From: Verrucomicrobiota bacterium
GTDB lineage: Bacteria; Verrucomicrobiota; Verrucomicrobiia; CAIQCK01
DNA length: 64,000 nt
NCBI GenBank assembly: GCA_026397915.1
Contig: JAPLTX010000039.1
Span: 62,001-126,000, forward strand
Direction of reading: 5' to 3'
Of this stretch, positions 16,318-25,273 are shown one piece after another. Within the stretch, counting starts at the first letter, position 1, and each line of letters opens with the position of its first letter. The notes under the pieces were generated by a model. The model worked only from the letters and a program-made list of their open reading frames with translations, had not been told where the DNA came from and made no database searches. Both the position numbers and the translations under genes were made by a program.

Positions 16318-17016
16318 ATGAGCTTTAATCCAAATCTTCCTGCAAATGGCTCGCTGATCTCGGCGGCGGAACTGCGGGGGCAGTTCGGCGGACTGAAAGA
16401 ACTCATAGACGCCACGCCCGCCGGGCCGCAAGGTCCGCCCGGGCCAAAGGGAGACAAGGGGGATTCGGGAGAAGCCGGTCCCGCAGGTCCCGCCGGAAAC
16501 GATGGCGCACAGGGGCCGGCGGGAAACGACGGCCAGCCTGGTCCCGAAGGCCGGCACGTCACCGGCGTGAACGATGACGGCAGCGGGCGCGCCGTCATCG
16601 TCATGAGCGATGGCGCCAACTACGGCCCGTTCACCGTCGCGAGCGGTCCCCAAGGGCCGCCCGGCTCGCCGGGCGATCCGGGGCCGAACTTCAACATGCG
16701 TGGCGATTGGGATGTGGGAAGTGGCTACAACCGCGGCGACGTGGTGGCCTACGGCGGCAACATCTACGTCTCGTTTGCAGACAACGTCTTCAACACGCCG
16801 CCCAATCAGGATGCGCGATGGAAGCTCCTGAGCATCACGGGCGCTCCCGGCGCTCCCGGCAAAGTATCCACACAACAACTCAACGACGCGATGGCAACGA
16901 AAGCGGAGAAGCCGACGGGGATTGGGCCTTACGAGGGGACTTTCAGCGACCCGCCGACGCAGGCGGAGATGCAGGCGTTTGCAGCGTGGGCGGAGAGTCT
17001 GAGGGCGGCGCTGTGA
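16318..17016 (+). CDS. Collagen-like Gly-X-Y repeat protein
   Basis: A 232-residue protein. After a 35-residue N-terminal segment ([20 protein letters not shown]) come two Gly-X-Y tracts: [20 protein letters not shown] and onward, and a shorter [14 protein letters not shown]. Between and after them lie beta-rich parts, one ([20 protein letters not shown]) like a CBM5/12-type or tail-fibre module. A final helical segment ends [12 protein letters not shown]. Collagen-like triple helices in bacteria form trimeric stalks or fibres, so a trimeric adhesin- or fibre-like role is inferred. No signal peptide was found. The gene is separated from the fibronectin-III gene by a dispersed repeat. Confidence 0.65.
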   Translation: MSFNPNLPANGSLISAAELRGQFGGLKELIDATPAGPQGPPGPKGDKGDSGEAGPAGPAGNDGAQGPAGNDGQPGPEGRHVTGVNDDGSGRAVIVMSDGANYGPFTVASGPQGPPGSPGDPGPNFNMRGDWDVGSGYNRGDVVAYGGNIYVSFADNVFNTPPNQDARWKLLSITGAPGAPGKVSTQQLNDAMATKAEKPTGIGPYEGTFSDPPTQAEMQAFAAWAESLRAAL

Positions 17017-17316
17017 ACTATGGCGGCGGGTCTATGACCGCCGCTGTAGAGGAAGGCGTCCGGTGAATTGTAGTGGCGGCCGTCCCGGCCGCTAACCTGA
17101 ATGTTTGGAAGATGTCTCCCAAGAGGAACCACGTCGGCCGAGACGGCCGACTCTACAATCAGGCGAGACGCCCGTCCTGTTTTCTTGCCCTTCGCTGGAA
17201 ACCCAGTCCGCACCCGTGCCGGTGCAGAGCAGGTGAATCGTTTGGCGGCAACACCCTCCTCCAAGACTTGACCCGCGCCATCCATCGCCAGTCATCGCGA
17301 TCAGGTTCCCAGATGG
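17017..17316. repeat. Gene-free stretch with clustered GC-rich palindromes
   Basis: This 300-nt gap holds several hairpin units: GCGGGTC-TAT-GACCGCCGC at about 17024-17045, GGCGGCCG-TC-CCGGCCGC at about 17074-17092, CGGCCG-AGA-CGGCCG at about 17134-17149, and GGCGAGACGCCC at about 17162. The GTAGTGGCGG...CTCTACAATC boundary pair suggests a composite REP-type element spanning about 17069-17160. I see no gene in it; the open frames across it run through the palindromes. Confidence 0.65.
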
Positions 17317-18099
17317 TTAACGTCGGAACTGCGGCCCGCGGCGAAAGACGCGACTGGGATCCTGGAAACCGACCGGTTCCTCCGGTGTCGCCGCGCCTTG
17401 CTGAACTGTCGCTGGCGAAACAGACGCAGAGATTGAAACATCAGCGGCAGTGCCGGATGGAGACACAGCGCCACCGGCGGCGATGGGTTGCGACTGTCCC
17501 GGCGGCGCATTCTGCAAGGCAGTCAACATCTGTTGGGCGAAAGCTTTTCGCTCGGGCGAGACATCACCGGTCAGGCGGCTGTTGAGACGCGCAATGGCCT
17601 GTTCCGTGCCGCCGTAACGCGCCGCGTAATCCTGCGCGCTCAAGAACCGCCCGTCGCTGAGCTGAATGCCCCAACGTCCACTCGCGTCCTGACCGGCCTT
17701 TGCCGTCATTTGCGGCTGCGGGGTCTGTGGCGTGGTTGGTTGGGAGGGCGATTGCGGTGAAGTCTGCGCGACCACCGGCCTCGATTTGACCATGACGGGC
17801 GCGGAACCGGGGCGGATGGTGGCGACGAGATTGCCTTTGCGCACGGTGACGGCGCGAGCGGTGGCGTCAATTGTTTCAACGCGCGCGCCGGGGAGCAGTT
17901 CGCCACCCTCGACGACGAAACGCGCCATGTGCGCTGAGTGCTCCATGCTGGCCTGGAGCTTGCCGCCTTGTTTGAGAATGCCGCTCACTCGCCAACCGTC
18001 GGCAAAGGCAGGCGTTTCGATTTCCTTCTCCACCGCCGCGCCCACGGTTGCTAACGCGAGAAGAACGAGACCACATAACGTCTTCATGTCCCATTTCAT
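17317..18099 (-). CDS. Exported protein of unknown function, paralog of the 21114-21782 product
   Basis: A 260-residue protein with a Sec signal (MKTLCGLVLLALATVGAAV). I start at the ATG at 18099, which has GAGG seven bases upstream. The mature N-terminus (PAFADGWRVSGILKQGGKLQ, then MARFVVEGGELLPGARV, then AVTVRKGNLVATI) looks like the small beta domain of secretion-pilus periplasmic proteins (GspC/PilP-like); that is only a fold impression. A Ser/Pro/Gln linker leads to a second block (GRWGIQLSDGRFLSAQDYAA, then PERKAFAQQMLTAL). The same two-block layout occurs in the 21114-21782 protein. Confidence 0.6.
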   Translation of the reverse strand: MKWDMKTLCGLVLLALATVGAAVEKEIETPAFADGWRVSGILKQGGKLQASMEHSAHMARFVVEGGELLPGARVETIDATARAVTVRKGNLVATIRPGSAPVMVKSRPVVAQTSPQSPSQPTTPQTPQPQMTAKAGQDASGRWGIQLSDGRFLSAQDYAARYGGTEQAIARLNSRLTGDVSPERKAFAQQMLTALQNAPPGQSQPIAAGGAVSPSGTAADVSISASVSPATVQQGAATPEEPVGFQDPSRVFRRGPQFRR

Positions 18100-18264
18100 A
18101 CTGCCGCCTCGAAAGAGAAACACCATCACACGCGATTGGTTGCCGCTTGTCGCGCGCCGCAACCGAACCGCTGCGGGAAACTTAAGCCTTCCTCGAAAAA
18201 CGTCAATCGTCTGCACCGCGCGCTTACCGTCGCCTATGGCGTCACAGGTCCGGCCTGTAGCAGG

Positions 18265-19536
18265 TTATCGCGATGGGAACGGGCCGAAGACTTTCGTGAC
18301 GCGGTGGCTCTCGGAGGAGTCGTCAACGATCACAACGCGATAATCGCCGCCGCCCGGCGAGACGCGCAGGACAACGTGGCCGTGGTCGCTGGTCAGTTTT
18401 TCAATACCGCTGATGACCAGTTGCGTGGCCGGGTGCAGGTCGGTGGCGAAGATGTCGCGCGGCCCCGGATAGATGCGGGTTGACCGGAGGCGCTGCCACA
18501 CGCGCGCGGTGGGGTGGCCTGAACCCCAGACCGAAAGGGTCCAGACGCGCGGGCGCAGGGCTGCCACAAAGAACTCGTTCTGTGTGTCAACGTAGCCGTG
18601 GTGGTCCAGTATGGCGGCGTCCACCGGCCCCACCGCCTTGGCCACGGGCGTCTCCACGTCGTGCCACTGCGGAAGACCTTCGGCGGGAATGCCCGGAATG
18701 TCGCCGCCATTGAAGTAGTCGAACTTGCCGTAGCTCAGGCGGAACGAAATGCTGCACATGTTCTCGTGCGGCCAGTCCGGGCGCGGGACGTTCTCCAGGT
18801 CGGGGAAATGGCGGCGTGTGATCGTGCCGACACCCGTCCATATCTCGCCGTTGGCGCCGACGTTGCGGAAGTCGAAGTTGGAATACTTCTTCGGGTCGCG
18901 GCAGAGCACAACCTGGTCGTTGCGACCCGGCGCGAAGCGCTCCACTTTCATGCCGTTGTTCGCGGTCTGCCATTTCACGAACGCGAGATAGTTCTTCGTA
19001 GAGGCGTCCTTGATCGGGGTCGGGTAGTTGTAATCCGGCCAGCCGCGGTCGAGCATCTTGCCGATCCGGAGATTCTCGCCGACCCACGTCAGACCTGTAA
19101 GTCTGCAGGCTCCTGAGCGGGACATGGGCTGGCTGTCCGAGACTCCGCCCATGTGGTCATCATGAAAGTGCGTAAGCAACGCGTAGTCGAGCGACGGCTT
19201 CGGGTCATGGCGCAGCGCGTGGCGGATGTAGCGCGCGATCCACTCGCCGGCCGGGCGTGTGTCATCCGGGCGGTCCGGCGTGTGCCGTGGCGTCTTTTGC
19301 GAAAGTTCGCCGGCGTCCACCAACATCGTGGTGCCGTCGGGGAAGATATACAGGCCGGCATTGCCCCGGCCGGAGCTGATTTGGTGGATGTCGAGCGTTC
19401 CCGGTTGCCAGGGCGTGATCTCACGATCAACGACATCTTCCGCGCGTGCCGCGAGCGTGACGGCCGCAAGAAGAACGACCAGCAGAAGGTGCGGAATCCT
19501 CTTTCCCATGTGTGGCAACGACGCGAACGGTTTCAT
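18265..19536 (-). CDS. Secreted MBL-fold metallo-hydrolase
   Basis: The frame is open to 19596, but the ATG at 19536 follows AGGAG at six bases and gives a signal peptide (GKRIPHLLLVVLLAAVTLAA), so I use it (423 aa). The metallo-beta-lactamase fold motif LLTHFHDDHMGG (HxHxDH) is present. Upstream strands (LDIHQISSGRGNAGLYIFPD, then TTMLVDAGE) and later VDAAILDHHGYVD complete a ComEC-like MBL domain. It probably hydrolyses a phosphodiester or similar bond in the periplasm; substrate unknown. It sits alone between the two exported-protein genes. Confidence 0.75.
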   Translation of the reverse strand: MKPFASLPHMGKRIPHLLLVVLLAAVTLAARAEDVVDREITPWQPGTLDIHQISSGRGNAGLYIFPDGTTMLVDAGELSQKTPRHTPDRPDDTRPAGEWIARYIRHALRHDPKPSLDYALLTHFHDDHMGGVSDSQPMSRSGACRLTGLTWVGENLRIGKMLDRGWPDYNYPTPIKDASTKNYLAFVKWQTANNGMKVERFAPGRNDQVVLCRDPKKYSNFDFRNVGANGEIWTGVGTITRRHFPDLENVPRPDWPHENMCSISFRLSYGKFDYFNGGDIPGIPAEGLPQWHDVETPVAKAVGPVDAAILDHHGYVDTQNEFFVAALRPRVWTLSVWGSGHPTARVWQRLRSTRIYPGPRDIFATDLHPATQLVISGIEKLTSDHGHVVLRVSPGGGDYRVVIVDDSSESHRVTKVFGPFPSR

Positions 19537-19734
19537 GCGTATCTCCTTGGATTGGGCGACCGGCCGAAGATAAGGCCGCTGAGGGCTGTGATTCAAGGGC
19601 CAAACCCCCGGCCGTCAACGGCAACGCTTGCCGCGACGACTGCACGGTGGGTAACCTCTGGAAACTCAAATCTGGACAGAGGGCGCGCGATTTGCGAATG
19701 GATGGAGGGAATATAAGATGACGGCCAATCCATT

Positions 19735-20973
19735 GTGAAAAGAACAACGTCAACGATTCTGATTCTGTCGCTCGTCGCGAGCACGCTGGTTGCTTTCGCC
19801 GCTGAGACGGTGATGTCGCCGCTGGTGCAGTTGCGGCAGGTGGTGGGGAAGTTGAAGCAACTCAATCCGGGCTTCGATGGCCGGGAGACGCACCGGTTCG
19901 AGGGTGGCGCGCTTACGGAGTTGTCGTTTTCCTCGGCGGGCGTGACGGACATCTCGCCCGTTCGCGCGTTGACGGACCTGCGCAAGCTGGGTTGCCGTGG
20001 CACGCCGGCGAGACGGACGTTGTGCGACCTCTCGCCGCTTCGAGGGATGATGCTGACGGAACTGGACATCCGCGACACCGGCGTGAGCGATCTGTTGCCG
20101 CTGAAGGAGATGCCTCTTAAGGATCTGCGCTGTGATGTGATGGTGGTGGCAAACAAGGAGACGGCGCGATTGTTGGTGGATAAGCAGATGCTGGAGAGGA
20201 TCAACGGGATGCCGGTGGCGGAGTTCATGCAGGTTGCCAATGTGGCCGTGGCCAAACGCGTTGCCGAGGCGGCCAAGGCGGGTGAGCGCGCCGCCGCGGC
20301 GTTCCTCGCGAGCGTCGGGACACTGCCGCCCGAACGGCAGATGACCGCGGTGATGGCGAAGTTGAAGGAACTCAACCAGAGCTTCGACGGCAAGGAGACG
20401 CACAGGATAGAACGCGGCGCAGTCACGGAGCTGGGGTTCTCGACGGTCGGCGTCAGGGACATCTGGCCGGTTCGCGCGTTGAAATGGCTCAGGAAACTCA
20501 CCCTCTCGCCGTGGGCGGCGAACGAGAAAGGCGAGTTGTCGGACTTGTCGCCGCTGAAAGGTCTGCCGCTGATGTGGCTGTATTGCCAGAACAACGCGTT
20601 GCGCGACCTGTCGCCGCTGAAAGGGATGCCGCTGGTCGCGCTTAGTTGCGGCGGCACGCAGGTGAGCGACTTGACGCCGCTGGCCGGGATGAAACTGACG
20701 GTGTTGAGTTGCAACGACACGGAGGTGAGCAGTTTGTCCCCGCTGGAAGGGATGCCGTTGACGGTGCTCTGGTGCAACAACACGAAAGTGACCGACTTTT
20801 CGCCGCTGCGGGCGATGCCCTTGAAGGAGTTGCGATGCGACTTTGTGCCCGATCGTGACGCGGCCGTCCTGCGCGAGATCAAGACGCTGACGAAGATCAA
20901 CGACACGCTTGCGGGAGTGCTCTGGATGCGGTTGGAGTCGTTTGGAGGCCGCGCTTCGGGCAAGGCGCATTAG
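19735..20973 (+). CDS. Secreted leucine-rich-repeat protein with internal duplication
   Basis: A 412-residue protein from a GTG start (19735) that gives a signal peptide (MKRTTSTILILSLVASTLVA). The body is made of short internalin-type leucine-rich repeats such as LSPLKGMPLVALSCGGTQVS. The sequence is duplicated: LRQVVGKLKQLNPGFDGRET (about residue 32) matches MTAVMAKLKELNQSFDGKET (about residue 203), each followed by a GA-TEL-FS--GV-DI-PVRAL block, so the two halves arose by tandem duplication. Repeats of this type bind proteins; the partner is unknown. It is transcribed away from the MBL-fold gene. Confidence 0.75.
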   Translation: MKRTTSTILILSLVASTLVAFAAETVMSPLVQLRQVVGKLKQLNPGFDGRETHRFEGGALTELSFSSAGVTDISPVRALTDLRKLGCRGTPARRTLCDLSPLRGMMLTELDIRDTGVSDLLPLKEMPLKDLRCDVMVVANKETARLLVDKQMLERINGMPVAEFMQVANVAVAKRVAEAAKAGERAAAAFLASVGTLPPERQMTAVMAKLKELNQSFDGKETHRIERGAVTELGFSTVGVRDIWPVRALKWLRKLTLSPWAANEKGELSDLSPLKGLPLMWLYCQNNALRDLSPLKGMPLVALSCGGTQVSDLTPLAGMKLTVLSCNDTEVSSLSPLEGMPLTVLWCNNTKVTDFSPLRAMPLKELRCDFVPDRDAAVLREIKTLTKINDTLAGVLWMRLESFGGRASGKAH

Positions 20974-21113
20974 GCCGAAGAATCGGCGCACCCAATGGCA
21001 CGGCGCGGTGTTTTAGGTTTTGAACTGAAGGCCGTAAAGGCGCATTATACAGCAAGTGCAAAACCGGTGATGGGTCCACGATGCGGCCCCGATTTGGCGA
21101 AGGTTTTTATATT

Positions 21114-21782
21114 GTGAAGACGTGGATGTTTATCGTGGGTGTGGTGGCTACGGCGGCGTTTGCCCAAGCACCCCAAATAGAAGTCAGCCAGCCGGCGTTT
21201 GCGGCCGAGTGGCGCGTGACGGCGTTCATCCGGCAGGGCAAGCATGAGGAGGCGAGCTTGGAGCGGACGGGGCTGATGGCGCGGTTCGTGAAAGAAGGCG
21301 ATCGGCTGCCGGGCGGCATCATTGTGCTGGACGTGAAATACGACGATCGTCAGGTTGTGTTGGGGAAAGGCAAGGAGACCGCCATCATCCAGCAGGAGAC
21401 AACGATGGCCGCGCCGCCCGTGACGCAAGCGTCCGCAGCCAAACAAGCGGCATCTGCCACCCTGTCGGCAGTCGCAGCAAAGAAGTCGAAGATTGAAAAA
21501 GCGACAGCGATGCGGGACGAGAACGGGCGTTGGGTGGTGGCGTTTCCGAATGGTAAGACGTTGGACATGCAGAGCTACGTGGACCGGCACGGTGGCGCGG
21601 CGGGGGCCATCCAGCACGTTCAGGAATTGATGGCGCGTGAAACCGATCCGGAGCGGCTGGAATATCGCAGGCAGCAATTGCAGGCGTTGCAGCAGATGGC
21701 CGTGACTGGCAATCCTCCTGGCTCCGTGCCGAGCGGCCCGGGGTCGAATTCTAAGAACCGCGACAGGTCGGTTGTGTTTTAG
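21114..21782 (+). CDS. Exported protein of unknown function, paralog of the 17317-18099 product
   Basis: A GTG at 21114 gives a signal peptide (MKTWMFIVGVVATAAFA); the frame is open from an ATG at 21081, but that start would put 11 charged residues before the signal. The mature N-terminus (PAFAAEWRVTAFIRQGKHEE, then MARFVKEGDRLPG, then VVLGKGKETAII) and C-terminal block (GRWVVAFPNGKTLDMQSYVD, then PERLEYRRQQLQALQQM) match the 17317-18099 protein block for block. The linker is Ala/Lys-rich. A weak hairpin (GGTTCAG-GAG-CTGAACC) lies downstream at about 21797-21813. Confidence 0.6.
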   Translation: MKTWMFIVGVVATAAFAQAPQIEVSQPAFAAEWRVTAFIRQGKHEEASLERTGLMARFVKEGDRLPGGIIVLDVKYDDRQVVLGKGKETAIIQQETTMAAPPVTQASAAKQAASATLSAVAAKKSKIEKATAMRDENGRWVVAFPNGKTLDMQSYVDRHGGAAGAIQHVQELMARETDPERLEYRRQQLQALQQMAVTGNPPGSVPSGPGSNSKNRDRSVVF

Positions 21783-21959
21783 CCTTCGATTATTCGGGTT
21801 CAGGAGCTGAACCTGCTGGGAACTCTGACGTGGGGGATTGTTTTCGCTTTTGGCGTGCCCGCCATGCAGTCAAACCAGTGACTGAGGAAAAACTTCTTTT
21901 TCCCATGCGGTTCTCACCGCGTTCACAGGGTAATTAGATAACGCCACGCCTATTGGCAC

Positions 21960-24050
21960 TCAGACCGGATAATCCAGAATCTCTGGAATCATCACCGAGG
22001 TTAAGGCGGCGGCGGCCCGATCTTTCGCCAAGCGCGCGCCCGAGAGGCAGGCATCCAGTTGGACACGCAGGCGGACGAAATCTTCCACGCCGGCCGGCGA
22101 GGCGGACGGACTGGCGTAACCGTGAACCAACTCGGCGCAGATGCGGCCGGCTTCGCCGGCGGCCCGCGCGGACTGCACATGGCAAAGGTCGGTCAGGAAA
22201 CACAACTGGCCGGGAAGGCCTTCGGCGACGACGGCATTCGCGGGGCCTTTGGCTTCGAGTTCGAGCACGTCGAGAATCTGGCAGCGCGCGGCCAGCAGCC
22301 AGCAGAGCGCGTCGGCCAGCGGAAAGCTCACGCCTTGCCGCGCGTTGTGATAAAGGGGTGCGCCGCTGGGGTCGTTGGCGTCGCGCAGGTGGTCGAGCGT
22401 CCACAGCCACAGGCGCATCGCCGTGGCCAGCGCGGTTGCGCCGGTGTCGGGACGCTCCGAGGCGATGCGGAGCAGTTCGGCGATCCACGACCGGAACTGA
22501 GCCAGGAAAAGTTTGGTGGTCATTGTTAGCGACAACTGGCGACGTTGAACGGCTTCGGGGCCTTCGTAGGTCGCCTCCAGTTGGGCGTCCATCCACTTCT
22601 GTCCAAGGAATCCGGGGCAATCTTCCGTGATGCCGTAGCCGCCCATGAGGCTGACGGCCTCGCGCATCATGGTCGCGCCATGGCCCGTGTTCCAGAGTTT
22701 GCACGCGGGGCAGAGGACGGCGGCGAGCAGCTCACGCCACATGAACTGCACAAGCGGGTCGGCCGCCAGCGCGGCGTGGCGCGCGCCGTCGCGCCGGGCT
22801 TCGGGCTGGGCATCGAGTTCGAGAAACTCGATGGCGTCTTTCTCCACCTTCATCAACGCGCGGAACTGCATGCGCGGGTCTTCGATGCCTTGCGCGGCGA
22901 AAACTTCGTTCTTGCGCACCTCCAGCGGGTCGAGTTCGTCAAACAACCGGGCGGCTGCGAAACCGAGCGACGCGGCAGCCTCGCCGGTGGCCCAGATGTC
23001 CACGAGGCGATGAAGCGCGTCTTCCTTTACTTGGAGTCCGAGTTCGTGTCGGGGCGAGCCGGGTTCTGTCCCGCTGCCGCGAAACCGGCTGCGATGATAG
23101 CGGATGATCGGCTCGACGGCGGAGAGCAGCTTCGCGGCGGACATCAAGCCGACCGTAATGCGCGTGCGGCGGAAGACCGCCTCGATGATCTCGCTGTGGC
23201 TGTAGCGCGGGACGACGGCGCCGTTCTTGATCTTGTAGCCGCCGATGATGCGGCTGGCGGGCACGCGGAGGTTGAAGATTGGGTCGCTCGTCGAGGATAA
23301 CTGGTGGACCAGCTTTCGCGTCGGCGTGCCGCGCTCGAAGACGCCGGGGTCGGTCTCTTCGAGGATGACCATGCAACTGCCCTTCAGCCGCGCGTCGGCG
23401 GAGTCCACTGCGGCGGTGACGAAGTTGGCGAACTCCATGTTGGTGATGAAACGGCCGCGCTTCTCCACCTGAAGGACCGGCTCGCGGCCGTCGGGCCATT
23501 CGGCGATGCGTGCCTTGCCGCCGAGCACGGTGGTTTCGACGCCCACGTAGGGCAGTGGCTCGGTCAACGCGAACGAGCCGCGAAACGGCTTGCGCTCCTC
23601 GCCGGCTTTCGGCGGGCAAGCGCGGCTTAGGTAGGTCGCGCGCTGCTCCGGCGTGCCGCGCGCGTAGATCGGAGCAAGCGCGAGATGACCAGCCATGCAG
23701 CTCGTGGCTGCGCCGGCGTCCACCCACGACAATTCGAACGCCACCAGTGCGAGCGCGAGATTTTTCGGGCCGGTGATAAAGCCGCCTTGTTCGGGGTCGA
23801 GGAAAGCGGCGGTCAGTCCCGCCTCATCGAAGGCTTGCAACAGTTGCGCCTTGCGGGCGGTCCACTCGTGCGAGTTGCGGCCGCCATCGGCCACCAGCCG
23901 CGCGACGGGGCCGCGCGCGACGGCGCGGGCGGACTGGATGAGCAGTTGGAGGTCAAACCGGTCGGCGAAGCGCCAGAGAATCTGGCGGCTCTCGTCGCCG
24001 GGCAACGTGCGCAAAGTTTGGGTTGTTTGTTCCATGTCGGCGCGCTTCAT
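21960..24050 (-). CDS. Acyl-CoA dehydrogenase-family protein
   Basis: A 696-residue flavoprotein of the acyl-CoA dehydrogenase superfamily. Recognisable parts are the N-terminal helical domain with GLTAAFLDPEQGGFITGPKN, the middle beta domain (RGSFALTEPLPYVGVETTVL), and the C-terminal helical domain with MMREAVSLMGGYGITEDCPG, where the flavin and catalytic base would lie. At about 700 residues it is longer than classical ACADs, with about 150 extra C-terminal residues. The ATG at 24050 overlaps the stop of the upstream glycosyltransferase by ATGA, so translation is coupled. In this context it may desaturate or oxidise a lipid acyl chain rather than act in beta-oxidation; that is inference. 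Confidence 0.75.
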   Translation of the reverse strand: MKRADMEQTTQTLRTLPGDESRQILWRFADRFDLQLLIQSARAVARGPVARLVADGGRNSHEWTARKAQLLQAFDEAGLTAAFLDPEQGGFITGPKNLALALVAFELSWVDAGAATSCMAGHLALAPIYARGTPEQRATYLSRACPPKAGEERKPFRGSFALTEPLPYVGVETTVLGGKARIAEWPDGREPVLQVEKRGRFITNMEFANFVTAAVDSADARLKGSCMVILEETDPGVFERGTPTRKLVHQLSSTSDPIFNLRVPASRIIGGYKIKNGAVVPRYSHSEIIEAVFRRTRITVGLMSAAKLLSAVEPIIRYHRSRFRGSGTEPGSPRHELGLQVKEDALHRLVDIWATGEAAASLGFAAARLFDELDPLEVRKNEVFAAQGIEDPRMQFRALMKVEKDAIEFLELDAQPEARRDGARHAALAADPLVQFMWRELLAAVLCPACKLWNTGHGATMMREAVSLMGGYGITEDCPGFLGQKWMDAQLEATYEGPEAVQRRQLSLTMTTKLFLAQFRSWIAELLRIASERPDTGATALATAMRLWLWTLDHLRDANDPSGAPLYHNARQGVSFPLADALCWLLAARCQILDVLELEAKGPANAVVAEGLPGQLCFLTDLCHVQSARAAGEAGRICAELVHGYASPSASPAGVEDFVRLRVQLDACLSGARLAKDRAAAALTSVMIPEILDYPV

Positions 24051-25270
24051 CTGGCCACAAGCGTCTGGTAAAGCTCCAGCACTTTCTTGTGGTTACGCTC
24101 CGGGTCGAACAGCTCGCGCACTTTGGCACGGCCCTGCTCGGCCATCGCCAGCGCTGCGGATCTGTCGTTGATCAGCCTGAGCGCGGCGCGCGCGATGGCA
24201 GCGGGATCTTTTTCAGGAATGAGGAGGCCAGTGACGCCGTCTTCGATCAGTTCCGGGATGCCGGAGACGTTGGTGGCGATGACCGGCACACGATGCGTGA
24301 GCGCTTCCATGATTACGGTTGGGATGCCGTCGCGGTCGCCGGAGGCATGCACCACGCTCGGCATGATGAAGATGTCCGCCGCGCGGAACAAGCCGGAGAC
24401 AGCGTCGTAGGAGACAAAGCCGGGAAACGACACGCGTCCGCCCAGACCGAGATCGCGCGCCAGCCGCTTAAGCTGAAACGCGCGCGCGCCGTCGCCGGCC
24501 AGGGTGAGGTGGAAGTCCACGCCGTCGTCCGCGAGATGTTTGCAGGCGTGCAGGAGGAACTCGTAGCCCTTCTTGCCGACGAACCGGCCCATTGCCAGAA
24601 GCCGATAGGGCGGCTGCATTGCGACGGGAGCTTCCGCGTGGCTGACCAGCGGAACACCGTTGTAGGTCAGGTGTATCTTCGCGGTGTCAGCTTCACAGGT
24701 GGTCGCGAGGTGTTGGATGTTGGCTTCGGTTTCGCTGCGGACGAAGGCGGCGTCGCGGAGCTTGTCGCAGAGCGCACTGTCGGGCGGATAGATGTCCCAC
24801 GCGCGGCAGGTGAAGCTGAACGGAATGCCGGTGAGCCGTGAGGCGACCCATGCCGCCGTGGCCGGGCCGGAAGCCCACGGCGCGTGGATGTGTTCGATCC
24901 GTTCTTCCTCAAATCGCCGCGCCAGCCAGAACGCGCAGAGAAAAGCCCACAGGCTCTCGCCGGACTTCTCCAGACCGCGCCAGCGCCGCCAGAGCACCTC
25001 GCGAAACAATGCCATGATCCGCTTCCGGTCGCGTTTCCACCAATAGAGCACGCCAGCCAGCGCGCGACCGAGATGGCGGATGCCGAGCCGCTCCACATCG
25101 GCGGAGGCACCACGCATTTCCTCGCTTAAAGCTTGGGTTAGTGTGCTGTAGAGCGTGAAGACTTTCAACGGAAGGCCGGCTTTGCGGAGATTGACCACCT
25201 CGCGGAAGACGAAGGTCTCCGACGGTTTGGGGAACCAGAGCAAAACGTAGGCTGTGCGCGGGAGGTTCAC
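24047..25270 (-). CDS. GT4-family glycosyltransferase
   Basis: A 407-residue GT-B enzyme. The N-terminal half starts AYVLLWFPKPSETFVFREVV, typical of exopolysaccharide GT4 enzymes. The C-terminal half has RLLAMGRFVGKKGYEFLLHA, then FPGFVSYDAVSGLFRAADIF, then EALTHRVPVIATNVSGIPEL, which form the sugar-nucleotide site with the E-x7-E motif. Donor and acceptor are unknown. It begins 3 nt after the deacetylase-like gene and its stop overlaps the acyl-CoA dehydrogenase start, in a four-gene minus operon. Confidence 0.85.
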   Translation of the reverse strand: MNLPRTAYVLLWFPKPSETFVFREVVNLRKAGLPLKVFTLYSTLTQALSEEMRGASADVERLGIRHLGRALAGVLYWWKRDRKRIMALFREVLWRRWRGLEKSGESLWAFLCAFWLARRFEEERIEHIHAPWASGPATAAWVASRLTGIPFSFTCRAWDIYPPDSALCDKLRDAAFVRSETEANIQHLATTCEADTAKIHLTYNGVPLVSHAEAPVAMQPPYRLLAMGRFVGKKGYEFLLHACKHLADDGVDFHLTLAGDGARAFQLKRLARDLGLGGRVSFPGFVSYDAVSGLFRAADIFIMPSVVHASGDRDGIPTVIMEALTHRVPVIATNVSGIPELIEDGVTGLLIPEKDPAAIARAALRLINDRSAALAMAEQGRAKVRELFDPERNHKKVLELYQTLVAR

Positions 25271-25273
25271 GGT

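Noticed and set aside
14170..17016. Prophage or integrated element
   Set aside because: An XRE regulator plus fibre-like genes suggested phage, but no integrase, terminase, capsid or tail genes and no attachment repeats are present.
23300..23727. Arginine-rich minus-strand ORF within the acyl-CoA dehydrogenase gene
   Set aside because: It overlaps the acyl-CoA dehydrogenase on the same strand in another frame; the amino acid mix is a typical shifted-frame artefact.
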